From the NCBI RefSeq assembly GCF_014217855.1, contig NZ_CP059059.1, positions 1,798,001 through 1,862,000 on the forward strand: a stretch of 64,000 nt of DNA. The letters run 5' to 3'. Shown one piece after another: positions 7,650-15,129 of the stretch. The notes beneath the pieces were generated by a model that was not told the origin of the DNA, did not search any database, and saw nothing but the letters and a program-made list of their open reading frames with translations. Origin of the DNA: Synechococcus sp. HK01-R (lineage in GTDB: Bacteria > Cyanobacteriota > Cyanobacteriia > PCC-6307 > Cyanobiaceae). The translations under genes and the position numbers were made by a program. Each line of letters opens with the position of its first letter. Position 1 is the stretch's first letter.

Positions 7650-8207
7650 TCAGGGGGCGAGTTGTTTTTCGACTGGAGTGCGTTCTCGCAGATCCCATGG
7701 ACGCGTCATGCCGTTCTGCACACTCCAGATGCCGACCCCTCTGGCCCTGGCCTCCGATTGCCAAGCTGTATAGGGGAGGTCATCGCAGCAGCCCAGAAAG
7801 CCGTCATAGGCAAAAACTTGCCCTTCGCGCAGCAGAGGTTCGACCAGATCCCTGTCCCCGCGTTTCAGGGTTCCCACCAAACGTCCGTGAACGTCGCGTG
7901 CCCTCAGCTGAAATTGCCACTGGCTGCCAATGGTGGCCTCTTTGGCCAACGCCTCTTTGGCGGTTTTCGCCCAAGGCTGTTGTTGGAGACGTGGTGCCTG
8001 AATGCAGCTCAATCGCAGGGTGCGTCCCTGGCCATTGATCTCCACAAGCAGTTCCTGGCCGTTGTTCACGGCCAGGATTCCAATCGTTGTGCTCGGAGTC
8101 GTGACGGGAGACCGAGTATCAGCCCAAACAGCCTGCGTAGTTTCCACCGCTAGGACCGACAGCAGTAGCGCGAGGGCTTGGCCTCGATTCACCTGTCTCT
8201 CGATCAA
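7650..8207 (-). CDS. Secreted SNase-like (thermonuclease-homologue) protein
   Basis: Up to 185 residues. A signal peptide ([19 protein letters not shown]) precedes a staphylococcal-nuclease-type OB fold. Visible family marks are [36 protein letters not shown] and the ARARGVGIW segment near the end. The canonical early Asp and the paired Arg/Glu catalytic set are only partly recognisable, so nuclease activity is not certain. The TTG start at 8207 overlaps the glnN stop by 4 bases; a GTG at 8192 gives a cleaner signal peptide. Overlap with glnN implies one transcript. Confidence 0.75.
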   Translation of the reverse strand: MIERQVNRGQALALLLSVLAVETTQAVWADTRSPVTTPSTTIGILAVNNGQELLVEINGQGRTLRLSCIQAPRLQQQPWAKTAKEALAKEATIGSQWQFQLRARDVHGRLVGTLKRGDRDLVEPLLREGQVFAYDGFLGCCDDLPYTAWQSEARARGVGIWSVQNGMTRPWDLRERTPVEKQLAP

Positions 8208-10375
8208 CGCACGAACAGCATCTCTCGATAGGAGGGCAGAGGCCAGCGATCGTCATCACTGAGGCTTTCAAGGCTGTCGACTGCTTCGCGCAGTTGCAGC
8301 AAGCGGGGAAGGATGACAGCGGCGCAACGGTTCATCGATGCAGCTGTGTCGCCGTGATGCAGCTGTTGCAATTCACCTTCGAGGGCGTCGGTCTGTTCGT
8401 CCATGCGCTTCTGCAGAGCCGCCATCCTTTGGAGGTTGCGTCGGTCCGGTTGAAGGTCGAGGGAGAGCTGCTGCTGAAGGCTGCGCGCCATGCAGCTGAT
8501 CTGCTTCTGGACCGCAGGACTGATCTGGGTTCGCACCATCGATAACGCCACCCGCGCTTCCACCTCAATCGCCAGCACGTACTGTTCGCCGTAGACCTCG
8601 TAACGACTCTCCAGTTCCACAGGATTGATCACCCCCTGGCGTTGGAAGAGATCACGCACGTCGTCGCGACGCAGCACGGGAAGGGCCTCAGCGGTGTTCT
8701 TCAGGTTCTCTAGTCCGCGCTGTTCAGTTGCTTCCCGATGCCAGGCATCGGAGTAGCCGTCACCTCCGAAGATGGCGACCCCATGAAGATCCACCACTTG
8801 CTTCAGTACGCCGGCTGAGGCCTGCTCCAGGGTCTGGCCTGCTGCCATTTCCGACTCGAGTCGATCGCTGATCCACTCCAGGGAATCGGCCAGCACGGTG
8901 TTCATCGCCACAAGAGGCCCTGCCACCGATTGGCCGGAGCCCACGGCCCTGAATTCAAAGCGGTTTCCCGTAAAGGCGAAGGGGGAGGTGCGGTTGCGGT
9001 CACCAGCGTCCTTGGGGAATTCAGGGAGGGTATCGACGCCCAGCTGCATGAGGCCGCCGCTGCTGCTGGCGGTCACCTCTCCACGCTGAATCTGCTGGAA
9101 CACCTGCTCCAGCTGTTGGCCGAGATACACCGAGATGATGGCTGGAGGGGCTTCGTTCGCTCCAAGTCGATGGTCATTACCGGCGGTAGCGACCACGGCT
9201 CTCAGTAAGGCTCCATAACGGTGGACGCCACGGATCACTGCGGCGCAGAAGAGCAGGAACTGAAGATTGTCGTGGGGGGTATGGCCGGGATCGAGCAAGT
9301 TGCCCTGGGTGCTGTTGCCCACGGACCAGTTCACGTGCTTCCCAGAGCCGTTGATGCCGGCAAAGGGTTTTTCGTGCAGCAGGCAGGTGAAGCCATGCCG
9401 TTTTGCTGTGCTTTTCAGCACGGTCATGATCAACTGCTGGTGATCTGTGGCCACGTTCGCGGCCTCATGCACCGGTGCGATCTCGAATTGGCCTGGTGCC
9501 ACTTCGTTGTGCCTGGTCTTGGCAGGGATCCCGAGACGGTAGAGCTGTTGTTCCACGTCCTGCATGAACACCTGCACCCGCTCAGGGATTGCCCCGAAGT
9601 AGTGATCATCGAACTGCTGACCTTTCGGTGACGCTGCACCGAACAGCGTGCGTCCTGCCAGCTGCAGATCAGGACGAAGGGTGGCGAACTGGCTGTCCAC
9701 CAGGAAGTACTCCTGTTCAGCCCCGCAGGAGCTGTTCACGGGTGCCACGTCTTGATTGCCAAGCAGCCGGAGCAGGCGTTGGGCCTGCCGATTCATGGCG
9801 GCGTTCGAGCGCAGGAGTGGTGTCTTCTTGTCGAGCGCTTCCCCTGTCCAGCTCACAAACACTGTCGGGATGCAGAGGGTCACACCATTCGGTGTGCGCA
9901 TCAAGTACGCCGGGCTGGTGATGTCCCAGGCCGTGTAGCCGCGAGCTTCGAAGGTGGAACGGATCCCTCCATTGGGGAAGGAGCTTCCGTCGGGCTCCCC
10001 CTGTACCAGAAGCTTGCCGGAAAACTCATGAATGGCTTCTCCGTCGCCCTGCGGACTGATGAAGCCGTCGTGCTTCTCGGCTGTGGAGTTTGTGAGGGGA
10101 TAGAAAACGTGTGCGTAGTAATGGGCACCTCGGGCCAAAGCCCAGTCCTTCATGGCCTGAGCTACAACATCGGCCACATCCAGATCGAGCTTCCCTCCAT
10201 CGCGGATCACGCGGCGTACGGCCTTGTAAGCCTCCTTGGGCAGGGCATTCTTCATGCGTTGCAGCGTGAAGACATCGCTGGCCCAGATCGATTCCAGCGG
10301 CGGTGTCGGCTCGCAGGGCATCGGTTCACGCTGCTGAATGGCCTGAAGGGCGGCCAGCCGGGCGGGATGGGGCAT
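8204..10375 (-). CDS. glnN: Type III glutamine synthetase GlnN
   Basis: About 723 residues, the large GSIII form, not the 470-residue GlnA. Makes glutamine from glutamate, ammonia and ATP. Recognisable blocks include [52 protein letters not shown] and [14 protein letters not shown], all diagnostic of the GSIII family and of the general GS catalytic fold. The ATG at 10375 is preferred over a TTG at 10384. In cyanobacteria glnN is usually a nitrogen-stress gene under NtcA; I see no GTA-N8-TAC box in the 47 bases upstream. It lies 47 bases after arsJ on the same strand. Confidence 0.93.
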   Translation of the reverse strand: MPHPARLAALQAIQQREPMPCEPTPPLESIWASDVFTLQRMKNALPKEAYKAVRRVIRDGGKLDLDVADVVAQAMKDWALARGAHYYAHVFYPLTNSTAEKHDGFISPQGDGEAIHEFSGKLLVQGEPDGSSFPNGGIRSTFEARGYTAWDITSPAYLMRTPNGVTLCIPTVFVSWTGEALDKKTPLLRSNAAMNRQAQRLLRLLGNQDVAPVNSSCGAEQEYFLVDSQFATLRPDLQLAGRTLFGAASPKGQQFDDHYFGAIPERVQVFMQDVEQQLYRLGIPAKTRHNEVAPGQFEIAPVHEAANVATDHQQLIMTVLKSTAKRHGFTCLLHEKPFAGINGSGKHVNWSVGNSTQGNLLDPGHTPHDNLQFLLFCAAVIRGVHRYGALLRAVVATAGNDHRLGANEAPPAIISVYLGQQLEQVFQQIQRGEVTASSSGGLMQLGVDTLPEFPKDAGDRNRTSPFAFTGNRFEFRAVGSGQSVAGPLVAMNTVLADSLEWISDRLESEMAAGQTLEQASAGVLKQVVDLHGVAIFGGDGYSDAWHREATEQRGLENLKNTAEALPVLRRDDVRDLFQRQGVINPVELESRYEVYGEQYVLAIEVEARVALSMVRTQISPAVQKQISCMARSLQQQLSLDLQPDRRNLQRMAALQKRMDEQTDALEGELQQLHHGDTAASMNRCAAVILPRLLQLREAVDSLESLSDDDRWPLPSYREMLFVR

Positions 10376-10387
10376 AGGGGCCAACGA

Positions 10388-10401
10388 CCCGCCGAGGCGG
10401 G
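10388..10401 (-). terminator. GC hairpin between arsJ and glnN
   Basis: CCCGC-CGAG-GCGGG forms a compact 5-bp GC stem in the 47-base gap between arsJ and glnN on the minus strand. No T-run follows. It could slow or end the arsJ transcript, or act as a processing or attenuating structure 13 bases ahead of the glnN ATG. Confidence 0.3.
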
Positions 10402-10422
10402 GACGACGATCAATCCTTCAAA

Positions 10423-11685
10423 TTAAGCGGCCGCTTTCTCCACGGCAGCTGGAGCCGGTAAACGCAAGCTGCTCAGCCAAGAGAGGAGCACCAGCAACGA
10501 GGAGCACCAAAGGCAGGCCTGCATCCCTGAGGATGGCGTCCCGCCAATCAGAAACACAGCACCTGAAAGCAGGGTTCCCACGAGGCGGCCCGCTGCATTG
10601 GCCATGTAATAGAAGCCCACATTGAGGCTCACGCTCTCGGTATCGGTGTAGGCGAGCACCATGTAGGAGTGGATGGAGGAGTTCATCGCGAACACCACCC
10701 CGAAGGCTGCAAGTCCGCCGATGATGGCCGTGCTGACATCCACTTCTCTCCAGAGAGCCACAGCGATCAGGGCGGGAATGGCTGTGAGTACGCCACTCCA
10801 GAACTGGACGGCGCCGACCCCTGGGCTGCGGGTCTGACCCCAGAGACGCCGGAGGCCGGGCGCCGTGCCTTGCACGATTCCGTAGCCGATCACCCAAAGA
10901 CCAAGGAAGCCACCGATTTCCCAGAATCCCCAGCCAAGGGACGCTTCGAGAAAGACAGGCAGGGCGACGACGAACCAGACGTCGCGGGCTCCGAATAAGA
11001 AGAACCGAGCCAGCGAGAGGATGTTGATTCCCTCAGATTTTGAGAAAAGAGAGGAGAAGGCTGGCTTGGCCTTCATCTTGCCAATCTCTCCTGGTAAAAC
11101 CAAGGTCAGCAGGAACGCCAAGGCGAGCCCCGCTGCCATCAGGCCAACCGCGTTGTTGAACCCGAAGACAGTCAGCAGTACGCCGCCGAGAAAAAATCCC
11201 ACCCCCTTGAGGGCATTTTTGGATCCCGTGAGGATGGCCACCCATTGGAAGAGTTGGTTCTCCCCTCGCTGCGCGTCATCAGGGGTTTCCGGCACCACGG
11301 TCTTGATGGCACTTTTGGCACTCATCTTGTTGAGGTCCTTGGCGATACCGCTGATCGCCTGCGCCACCATCACGTAGCCCACGCTGAGCAGTTTGGGCCA
11401 GCTGGCAGACACAGGAACCAGCATCAAAAGCGCAAGGATTTGTAGGAGTGTTCCTCCCCAGAGGGTGAGCCTCAGGCCGTAGCGCGCACCGATCCAGCCT
11501 CCATAGAGATTGGTGAGCACTCCGAAGAATTCATAGAAGAGGAAGAGAAAGGCAATCTCCAGCGTGGAGTAACCGAGGCCGTGGAAGTGGAACACCACAA
11601 GCATGCGTAGTGCGCCATCGGTGAGTGTGAAGGCCCAGTAGTTGGCCGTCACGATCCCGTATTGCTGCAGGGCTGAGAGTTTCAT
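10423..11685 (-). CDS. arsJ: ArsJ organoarsenical efflux MFS permease
   Basis: 420 residues with about 12 membrane helices. The N-terminus (ALQQYGIVTANYWAFTLTDG) and GISGIAKDLNKMSAKSAIK-like block (AISGIAKDLNKMSAKSA) are characteristic of ArsJ. ArsJ exports 1-arseno-3-phosphoglycerate, which breaks down outside the cell to arsenate. This gives arsenate resistance without reducing it. The partner GAPDH gene lies only 6 bases upstream on the same strand, the standard arrangement. Regulation is expected through the divergent arsR and the palindromic operator at 12765-12785. Confidence 0.93.
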   Translation of the reverse strand: MKLSALQQYGIVTANYWAFTLTDGALRMLVVFHFHGLGYSTLEIAFLFLFYEFFGVLTNLYGGWIGARYGLRLTLWGGTLLQILALLMLVPVSASWPKLLSVGYVMVAQAISGIAKDLNKMSAKSAIKTVVPETPDDAQRGENQLFQWVAILTGSKNALKGVGFFLGGVLLTVFGFNNAVGLMAAGLALAFLLTLVLPGEIGKMKAKPAFSSLFSKSEGINILSLARFFLFGARDVWFVVALPVFLEASLGWGFWEIGGFLGLWVIGYGIVQGTAPGLRRLWGQTRSPGVGAVQFWSGVLTAIPALIAVALWREVDVSTAIIGGLAAFGVVFAMNSSIHSYMVLAYTDTESVSLNVGFYYMANAAGRLVGTLLSGAVFLIGGTPSSGMQACLWCSSLLVLLSWLSSLRLPAPAAVEKAAA

Positions 11686-11691
11686 GGTTGA

Positions 11692-12720
11692 TCAGTGCTG
11701 CTGCTCCATGGCCACCACATGGCAGACGAGGTCAGCCATACGGCTGCTGTAACCCCATTCGTTGTCATACCAGGCGAACACCTTGAGTTGGTTGCCATCG
11801 ACCACCATCGTTGAAGGTGCATCGATGATCGAACTGCGACTGTCGTTCGTGTAATCGCACGAGACGAGAGGGCGCTCCTCGTAGCCCAGAATTCCCCGAA
11901 GTGTTCCTTCCGCGGCATCTTTGAAGGCTGCATTGACTTCGTCAACGCTGACATCGCGTTTCAGTTCGAAGACGGCGTCGGTGAGGGAGCCATTGAGCAG
12001 GGGCACGCGAACCGCATGGCCATTGAGCTTGCCTTGCAGCTCAGGAAAGATCATGGCAATCGCCTTTGCCGATCCAGTGGTGGTTGGGATCAGCGATGTC
12101 AATCCGGAGCGGGCTCGACGCCAATCGCTTTTGAAGGCATCAATCGGCACTTGCGTGTTGGTGATGTCGTGGATCGTGGTGATCATTCCGTGCTTGATCC
12201 CGAACTGTTCGTGCACAACTTTCACGACCGGGGCAAGGCAATTGGTGGTGCATGAGGCGGCGGTCACCAGTTTGTGGCGGGCCGGTTCGTAGAGGTGATG
12301 GTTGATCCCATAGACAACGTTCAGCGCCTCAGCTCCGGCGATGACTCCCTTGACGGGACAGGCCACCACAACGCGTTTGAGACCAAGAGTCTCGAAGTAG
12401 GGATGCAGGGTTTCGGGTGTTTTGATCTTGCCGCTGGCCTCCAGGACCATCTCCACCCCACGCTCCTGCCAAGGCACGGCCGTGATCTCTTTCTGCTGTG
12501 ACCAGGTCAGTGTCTGGCCCTCAACGCTGAAACCGTCAGGTTCTGCCTTGATCCCCCGATCCCAGCGCCCATGGACCGAATCGAATTCGAGCAGATGCGC
12601 TGCGGTTGGCGCGTCACCGGCAGGGTCATTGATATGCACCAGTTCAATGCCCGGGCGACCCCACAGGGCACGGAAGACCAGACGTCCGATCCGTCCGAAG
12701 CCGTTGATTCCGATCCGCAT
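11692..12720 (-). CDS. ArsJ-associated glyceraldehyde-3-phosphate dehydrogenase
   Basis: 342 residues. Full GAPDH fold with the NAD-binding [18 protein letters not shown], catalytic Cys157 in [11 protein letters not shown], and [11 protein letters not shown] near the end. The genomic pairing with arsJ identifies it as the dedicated enzyme that uses arsenate in place of phosphate, making 1-arseno-3-phosphoglycerate for ArsJ. Sequence alone would not separate it from housekeeping GAPDH; context does. It starts the minus-strand operon and faces arsR across about 140 bases. Confidence 0.9.
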   Translation of the reverse strand: MRIGINGFGRIGRLVFRALWGRPGIELVHINDPAGDAPTAAHLLEFDSVHGRWDRGIKAEPDGFSVEGQTLTWSQQKEITAVPWQERGVEMVLEASGKIKTPETLHPYFETLGLKRVVVACPVKGVIAGAEALNVVYGINHHLYEPARHKLVTAASCTTNCLAPVVKVVHEQFGIKHGMITTIHDITNTQVPIDAFKSDWRRARSGLTSLIPTTTGSAKAIAMIFPELQGKLNGHAVRVPLLNGSLTDAVFELKRDVSVDEVNAAFKDAAEGTLRGILGYEERPLVSCDYTNDSRSSIIDAPSTMVVDGNQLKVFAWYDNEWGYSSRMADLVCHVVAMEQQH

Positions 12721-12764
12721 GCTGGTTGAGCCGAGGGCAGCGCCGTCAGCTTAAATCAAAAAGA

Positions 12765-12785
12765 GTTGATGAATCAACCTTGATT
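12765..12785. promoter_or_regulatory. Overlapping palindromes, probable ArsR operator
   Basis: Between the divergent GAPDH/arsJ and arsR genes lie GTTGAT-GA-ATCAAC (12765-12778) and AATCAA-CC-TTGATT (12772-12785), two perfect 6-2-6 inverted repeats that share one arm. Further ATCAA and TTGAT half-sites sit at 12755-12759 and 12795-12799. ArsR/SmtB repressors bind short inverted repeats like these in divergent promoters. The binding itself is inferred. Confidence 0.6.
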
Positions 12786-12862
12786 GATTGGTCGTTGATG
12801 GCCCCCTCCTGTTCTGGTCTCGATAGGTTTGGACCACGATTGGTTCGCGGATATTGGCTGTG

Positions 12863-13195
12863 ATGTCGCCTGCGCTGGAGCATCCTTCATCTTTGGGCTC
12901 CGATCAGGCCCGTGGTCTCCTCAAGGCCCTGGCTGATCCCCTGCGCTTAAAAATCATCGAGGCGCTTTCCGCCGGAGAGCGATGTGTGTGTGATCTCACC
13001 GCAGAACTTGCCCTCTCTCAGTCACGCCTCTCCTTCCATCTGAAGGTGCTCCGGGAGTGCGGCCTGCTTGAGGACCGTCAGGAGGGTCGCTGGGTGTATT
13101 ACAGCCTCAGGCCAGATCGGATCAACGCCTTACGTGCCTGGCTCGCATTGCTGGAGCAGAACTGCCAAACACCTGCTCGCCAGTGCTGCGACTGA
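12863..13195 (+). CDS. arsR: ArsR/SmtB-family repressor
   Basis: 110 residues from the ATG at 12863. Winged helix-turn-helix: KALADPLRLKIIEALSAGE, then LSQSRLSFHLKVLRECGLLEDRQEGRWVYYSL. The As(III) site motif reads ERCVCDLT: Cys41 and Cys43 are present, but the third cysteine of the classic CVCDLC is threonine. A CQTPARQCCD tail supplies further cysteines. It probably represses the divergent GAPDH-arsJ operon and itself, and is released by arsenite. A DUF938 methyltransferase gene starts 9 bases downstream on the same strand. Confidence 0.9.
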   Translation: MSPALEHPSSLGSDQARGLLKALADPLRLKIIEALSAGERCVCDLTAELALSQSRLSFHLKVLRECGLLEDRQEGRWVYYSLRPDRINALRAWLALLEQNCQTPARQCCD

Positions 13196-13204
13196 AGACG
13201 GCTG

Positions 13205-13822
13205 ATGCAGGACTCGAGGCTTTATTTCCCGGCTACGGAGCGCAACCGCGAGCCGATTGCCAGCACCCTGGATGGATGGTTGCCGGCAGAGGGGTCTGTC
13301 CTGGAGCTGGCCAGCGGAAGTGGGGAGCATGCGGTCAGTTTTCAGACCCGCTTTCCTGGCCTTCGTTGGCAGGCAAGTGATCCCGACCCCCTGCATCTCG
13401 AGAGCATCAGGGCCTGGAGGGCCCATGCCGGTCTCCAGGCCTCGATGCCGGAGCCGCTTCGACTCGATGTGCGCCAGTGGCCCTGGCCGCTTCCAGCGGA
13501 CGTCGCACTGGATCTCCAGGCGGTGGTGGTGATCAACCTTTTGCACATTGCTCCCTGGGACTGTGCGATGGCGCTCCTGGCGGGCGCGTCTCGCTTGCTG
13601 CCGGTGGGAGGGTCGTTGATTGTTTATGGCCCCTTCCGCCGTCATGGCGGACACACCAGCGACAGCAACGCAGCCTTTGATCGGTCTCTGCGGGAGAGGA
13701 ATCCACTCTGGGGAGTTCGTGATCTAGAAGCTGTGGAGCAACTCGCGGGCGACTCTGGTTTCGCCCTGGAGGAGGTGCGCCCCCTTCCTGCCAACAATCT
13801 TTGCCTGTTGCTGAGACTCTGA
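13205..13822 (+). CDS. DUF938 SAM-dependent methyltransferase-like protein
   Basis: 205 residues. Begins with the DUF938 signature SRLYFPATERNREPI. SAM-binding motif I is VLELASGSGEHAVSF; later motifs are VVVINLLHIAPW and LIVYGPFRRHG. DUF938 proteins are class I methyltransferase folds without a settled substrate. Here the gene sits 9 bases behind arsR, so it should share arsenic-responsive transcription. It is not ArsM: the expected arsenic-binding cysteines are absent and only one Cys is obvious. The role in arsenic handling is therefore inference from position only. Confidence 0.85.
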   Translation: MQDSRLYFPATERNREPIASTLDGWLPAEGSVLELASGSGEHAVSFQTRFPGLRWQASDPDPLHLESIRAWRAHAGLQASMPEPLRLDVRQWPWPLPADVALDLQAVVVINLLHIAPWDCAMALLAGASRLLPVGGSLIVYGPFRRHGGHTSDSNAAFDRSLRERNPLWGVRDLEAVEQLAGDSGFALEEVRPLPANNLCLLLRL

Positions 13823-14010
13823 AGCTCGCCGTCGCAACAGGGTGTTTCGTTGGATCCCTTGCGTTGGGGCAGACGTGCCAGCTCTCGCTTTCTTGCGCCT
13901 TTGTTGGGACATCAATTCGTTCTCGAGTCGCCCTGAAGTATCTGTGGGGTATCCCTCAAGTTGCTTCCCGGTTGCTTATGGGTTAGTTTTGTGTTGTTGG
14001 CTCCCCTCGC

Positions 14011-14253
14011 ATGAAGGCCGTCCCCCGGGAAAACCAGGTGAAGCTCACGGTCTCCGTGCCTCCCAGCCTCCATGTCTTGTTGCGCAGTTGGGCGCAATGC
14101 GAGGGCAGGGAACTCACCAGTGTCGTGCTGCAGTGCGTCGAGCTCTCGATCCGCCAGCTCAAAAGCAACGGAGCCATTCCCACTGGGGCGATTCGTAGTT
14201 ACGAGTTGGCCTGCGAGGAGCGGCTTGCTGCAGGCGGGGGGATCAGCGCATGA
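14011..14253 (+). CDS. Ribbon-helix-helix-like small protein
   Basis: 80 residues. The segment VKLTVSVPPSLHVLLRSWA followed by LTSVVLQCVELSIRQL has the strand-helix-helix pattern of CopG/Arc-type DNA-binding proteins, including the loop with polar residues between helices. It overlaps the next gene by 4 bases (ATGA), so the two products are likely made together. A small DNA-binding protein coupled to a partner of unknown function is the layout of many toxin-antitoxin and autoregulated pairs. I do not recognise either family by name. Confidence 0.55.
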   Translation: MKAVPRENQVKLTVSVPPSLHVLLRSWAQCEGRELTSVVLQCVELSIRQLKSNGAIPTGAIRSYELACEERLAAGGGISA

Positions 14254-14675
14254 ACGCGAGTGCCCTGTCAGTGATGGAAGAGGCTCTGCGCGCTCCTGTG
14301 ATGGATGCGGTGATCGCTGTCACCGAGCGCTACCAATATCTCGAGGAGAACCGCGGTGCAAGGGTTTACACCGCCTATCGCGAAGTCGATCACGTGCTTC
14401 AGGTCGGTTTTTCGCTTGATTTCAATAGCCGGTTGCAGGCTGATCTCGAGAGGCGTGGCTTTACGGTTCTCGCTGAGCGGGAGGGAACGCAGCGGGAGCA
14501 TCGACTGCTGTTGCTCACCCTCGGGGAAATCGGATTCTGCGCCACTTACAGCAAGGATTACTTCACCGCGTCCCGAGGGCTCATTCGTCATCTCCGCAAT
14601 TTGGGCTGGCCTCTGGGGTCTTTGTCGTCATTGCTCAGAAGCCCGCGGTGTGACAAGGATTCGCCCGCGATCTGA
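14250..14675 (+). CDS. Unknown protein coupled to the RHH-like gene
   Basis: 141 residues, soluble, with mixed alpha/beta character. An N-terminal helix (VMEEALRAPVMDAVIAVTER) is followed by beta-rich stretches such as HVLQVGFSLDFNSRL and HRLLLLTLGEIGFCATYS. A basic C-terminal helix region follows (RGLIRHLRNLGW). No PIN, RelE/ParE, MazF or HTH signature is visible. Its ATG overlaps the stop of the upstream gene. Codon use resembles the chromosome, so there is no obvious sign of recent transfer. Confidence 0.6.
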   Translation: MNASALSVMEEALRAPVMDAVIAVTERYQYLEENRGARVYTAYREVDHVLQVGFSLDFNSRLQADLERRGFTVLAEREGTQREHRLLLLTLGEIGFCATYSKDYFTASRGLIRHLRNLGWPLGSLSSLLRSPRCDKDSPAI

Positions 14676-14711
14676 ACCCCTCTAGCCTTGGAGCGGTTGT
14701 GCTCCTGTGCT

Positions 14712-14951
14712 GTGCGTCATTGTTTCTGGCTTTTGCTGATGCTCTGCTTCAGCGCTCTTTCGGGTATCGCCAGAGCTCAGGACAATGGTTTGAACTGCGA
14801 GGCCTTCAGCTCAGGCTTCACCACTCCAGAAGGGTGTCTGGATGGCAGTCAACCGAGCTCAGGACCCACGTCTGGAGACCAGTGGCAAGTGGATGATGAT
14901 GCGGGGCTTTGGTACGATGAGGGGTTTGGCCCAGGTTTCCTTCTCTATTGA
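14712..14951 (+). CDS. Small secreted protein, function unknown
   Basis: 79 residues from the GTG at 14712 (a TTG at 14688 would give 87). Residues 1-22 form a good signal peptide with a hydrophobic core (FWLLLMLCFSALSGIARA) and an ARA cleavage site. The mature part is about 57 residues, acidic and aromatic, with two cysteines (NCEAFSS and TPEGCLDGS) that could form a disulfide. I see no family. It ends about 37 bases before the tRNA-Ser gene on the opposite strand. Confidence 0.55.
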   Translation: MRHCFWLLLMLCFSALSGIARAQDNGLNCEAFSSGFTTPEGCLDGSQPSSGPTSGDQWQVDDDAGLWYDEGFGPGFLLY

Positions 14952-14987
14952 TCAGGTGATCCCAAGCTTCATGTTGCTGGGATGAAA

Positions 14988-15072
14988 CGGAGAGGGTGGG
15001 ATTCGAACCCACGGAGGCTCGCACCTCGCTGGTTTTCAAGACCAGAGCCATAAACCACTCGACCACCTCTCC
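14988..15072 (-). tRNA. tRNA-Ser (anticodon UGA)
   Basis: An 85-base class II tRNA on the minus strand. The acceptor stem is GGAGAGG/CCTCTCC with discriminator G. The anticodon arm CTGGT-CTTGAAA-ACCAG carries TGA, which reads UCA and related serine codons. The T-arm is GTGGG-TTCGAAT-CCCAC, and the long variable arm (CGAGGTGCGAGCCTCC region) is typical of serine tRNAs. CCA is not encoded. Confidence 0.96.
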
Positions 15073-15129
15073 AGGTGCCTGCTCGCGCTCGCAAGCAGGC
15101 CATTATTTTAAGCGTCGGCCCCGAGGAGC

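Noticed and set aside
10376-10422. NtcA box (GTA-N8-TAC) upstream of glnN
   Set aside because: I looked for it on both strands in the short gap and did not find the pattern; a site within arsJ cannot be excluded.
13823-14010. A small gene or RNA in the longest gap of the window
   Set aside because: No frame with coding features, no convincing hairpin; short frames there lack start signals.
14959-14983. Inverted repeat ATCCCA/TGGGAT next to tRNA-Ser as a terminator
   Set aside because: Stem is only 6 bp with a long loop and no T-run on either side; too weak to call.
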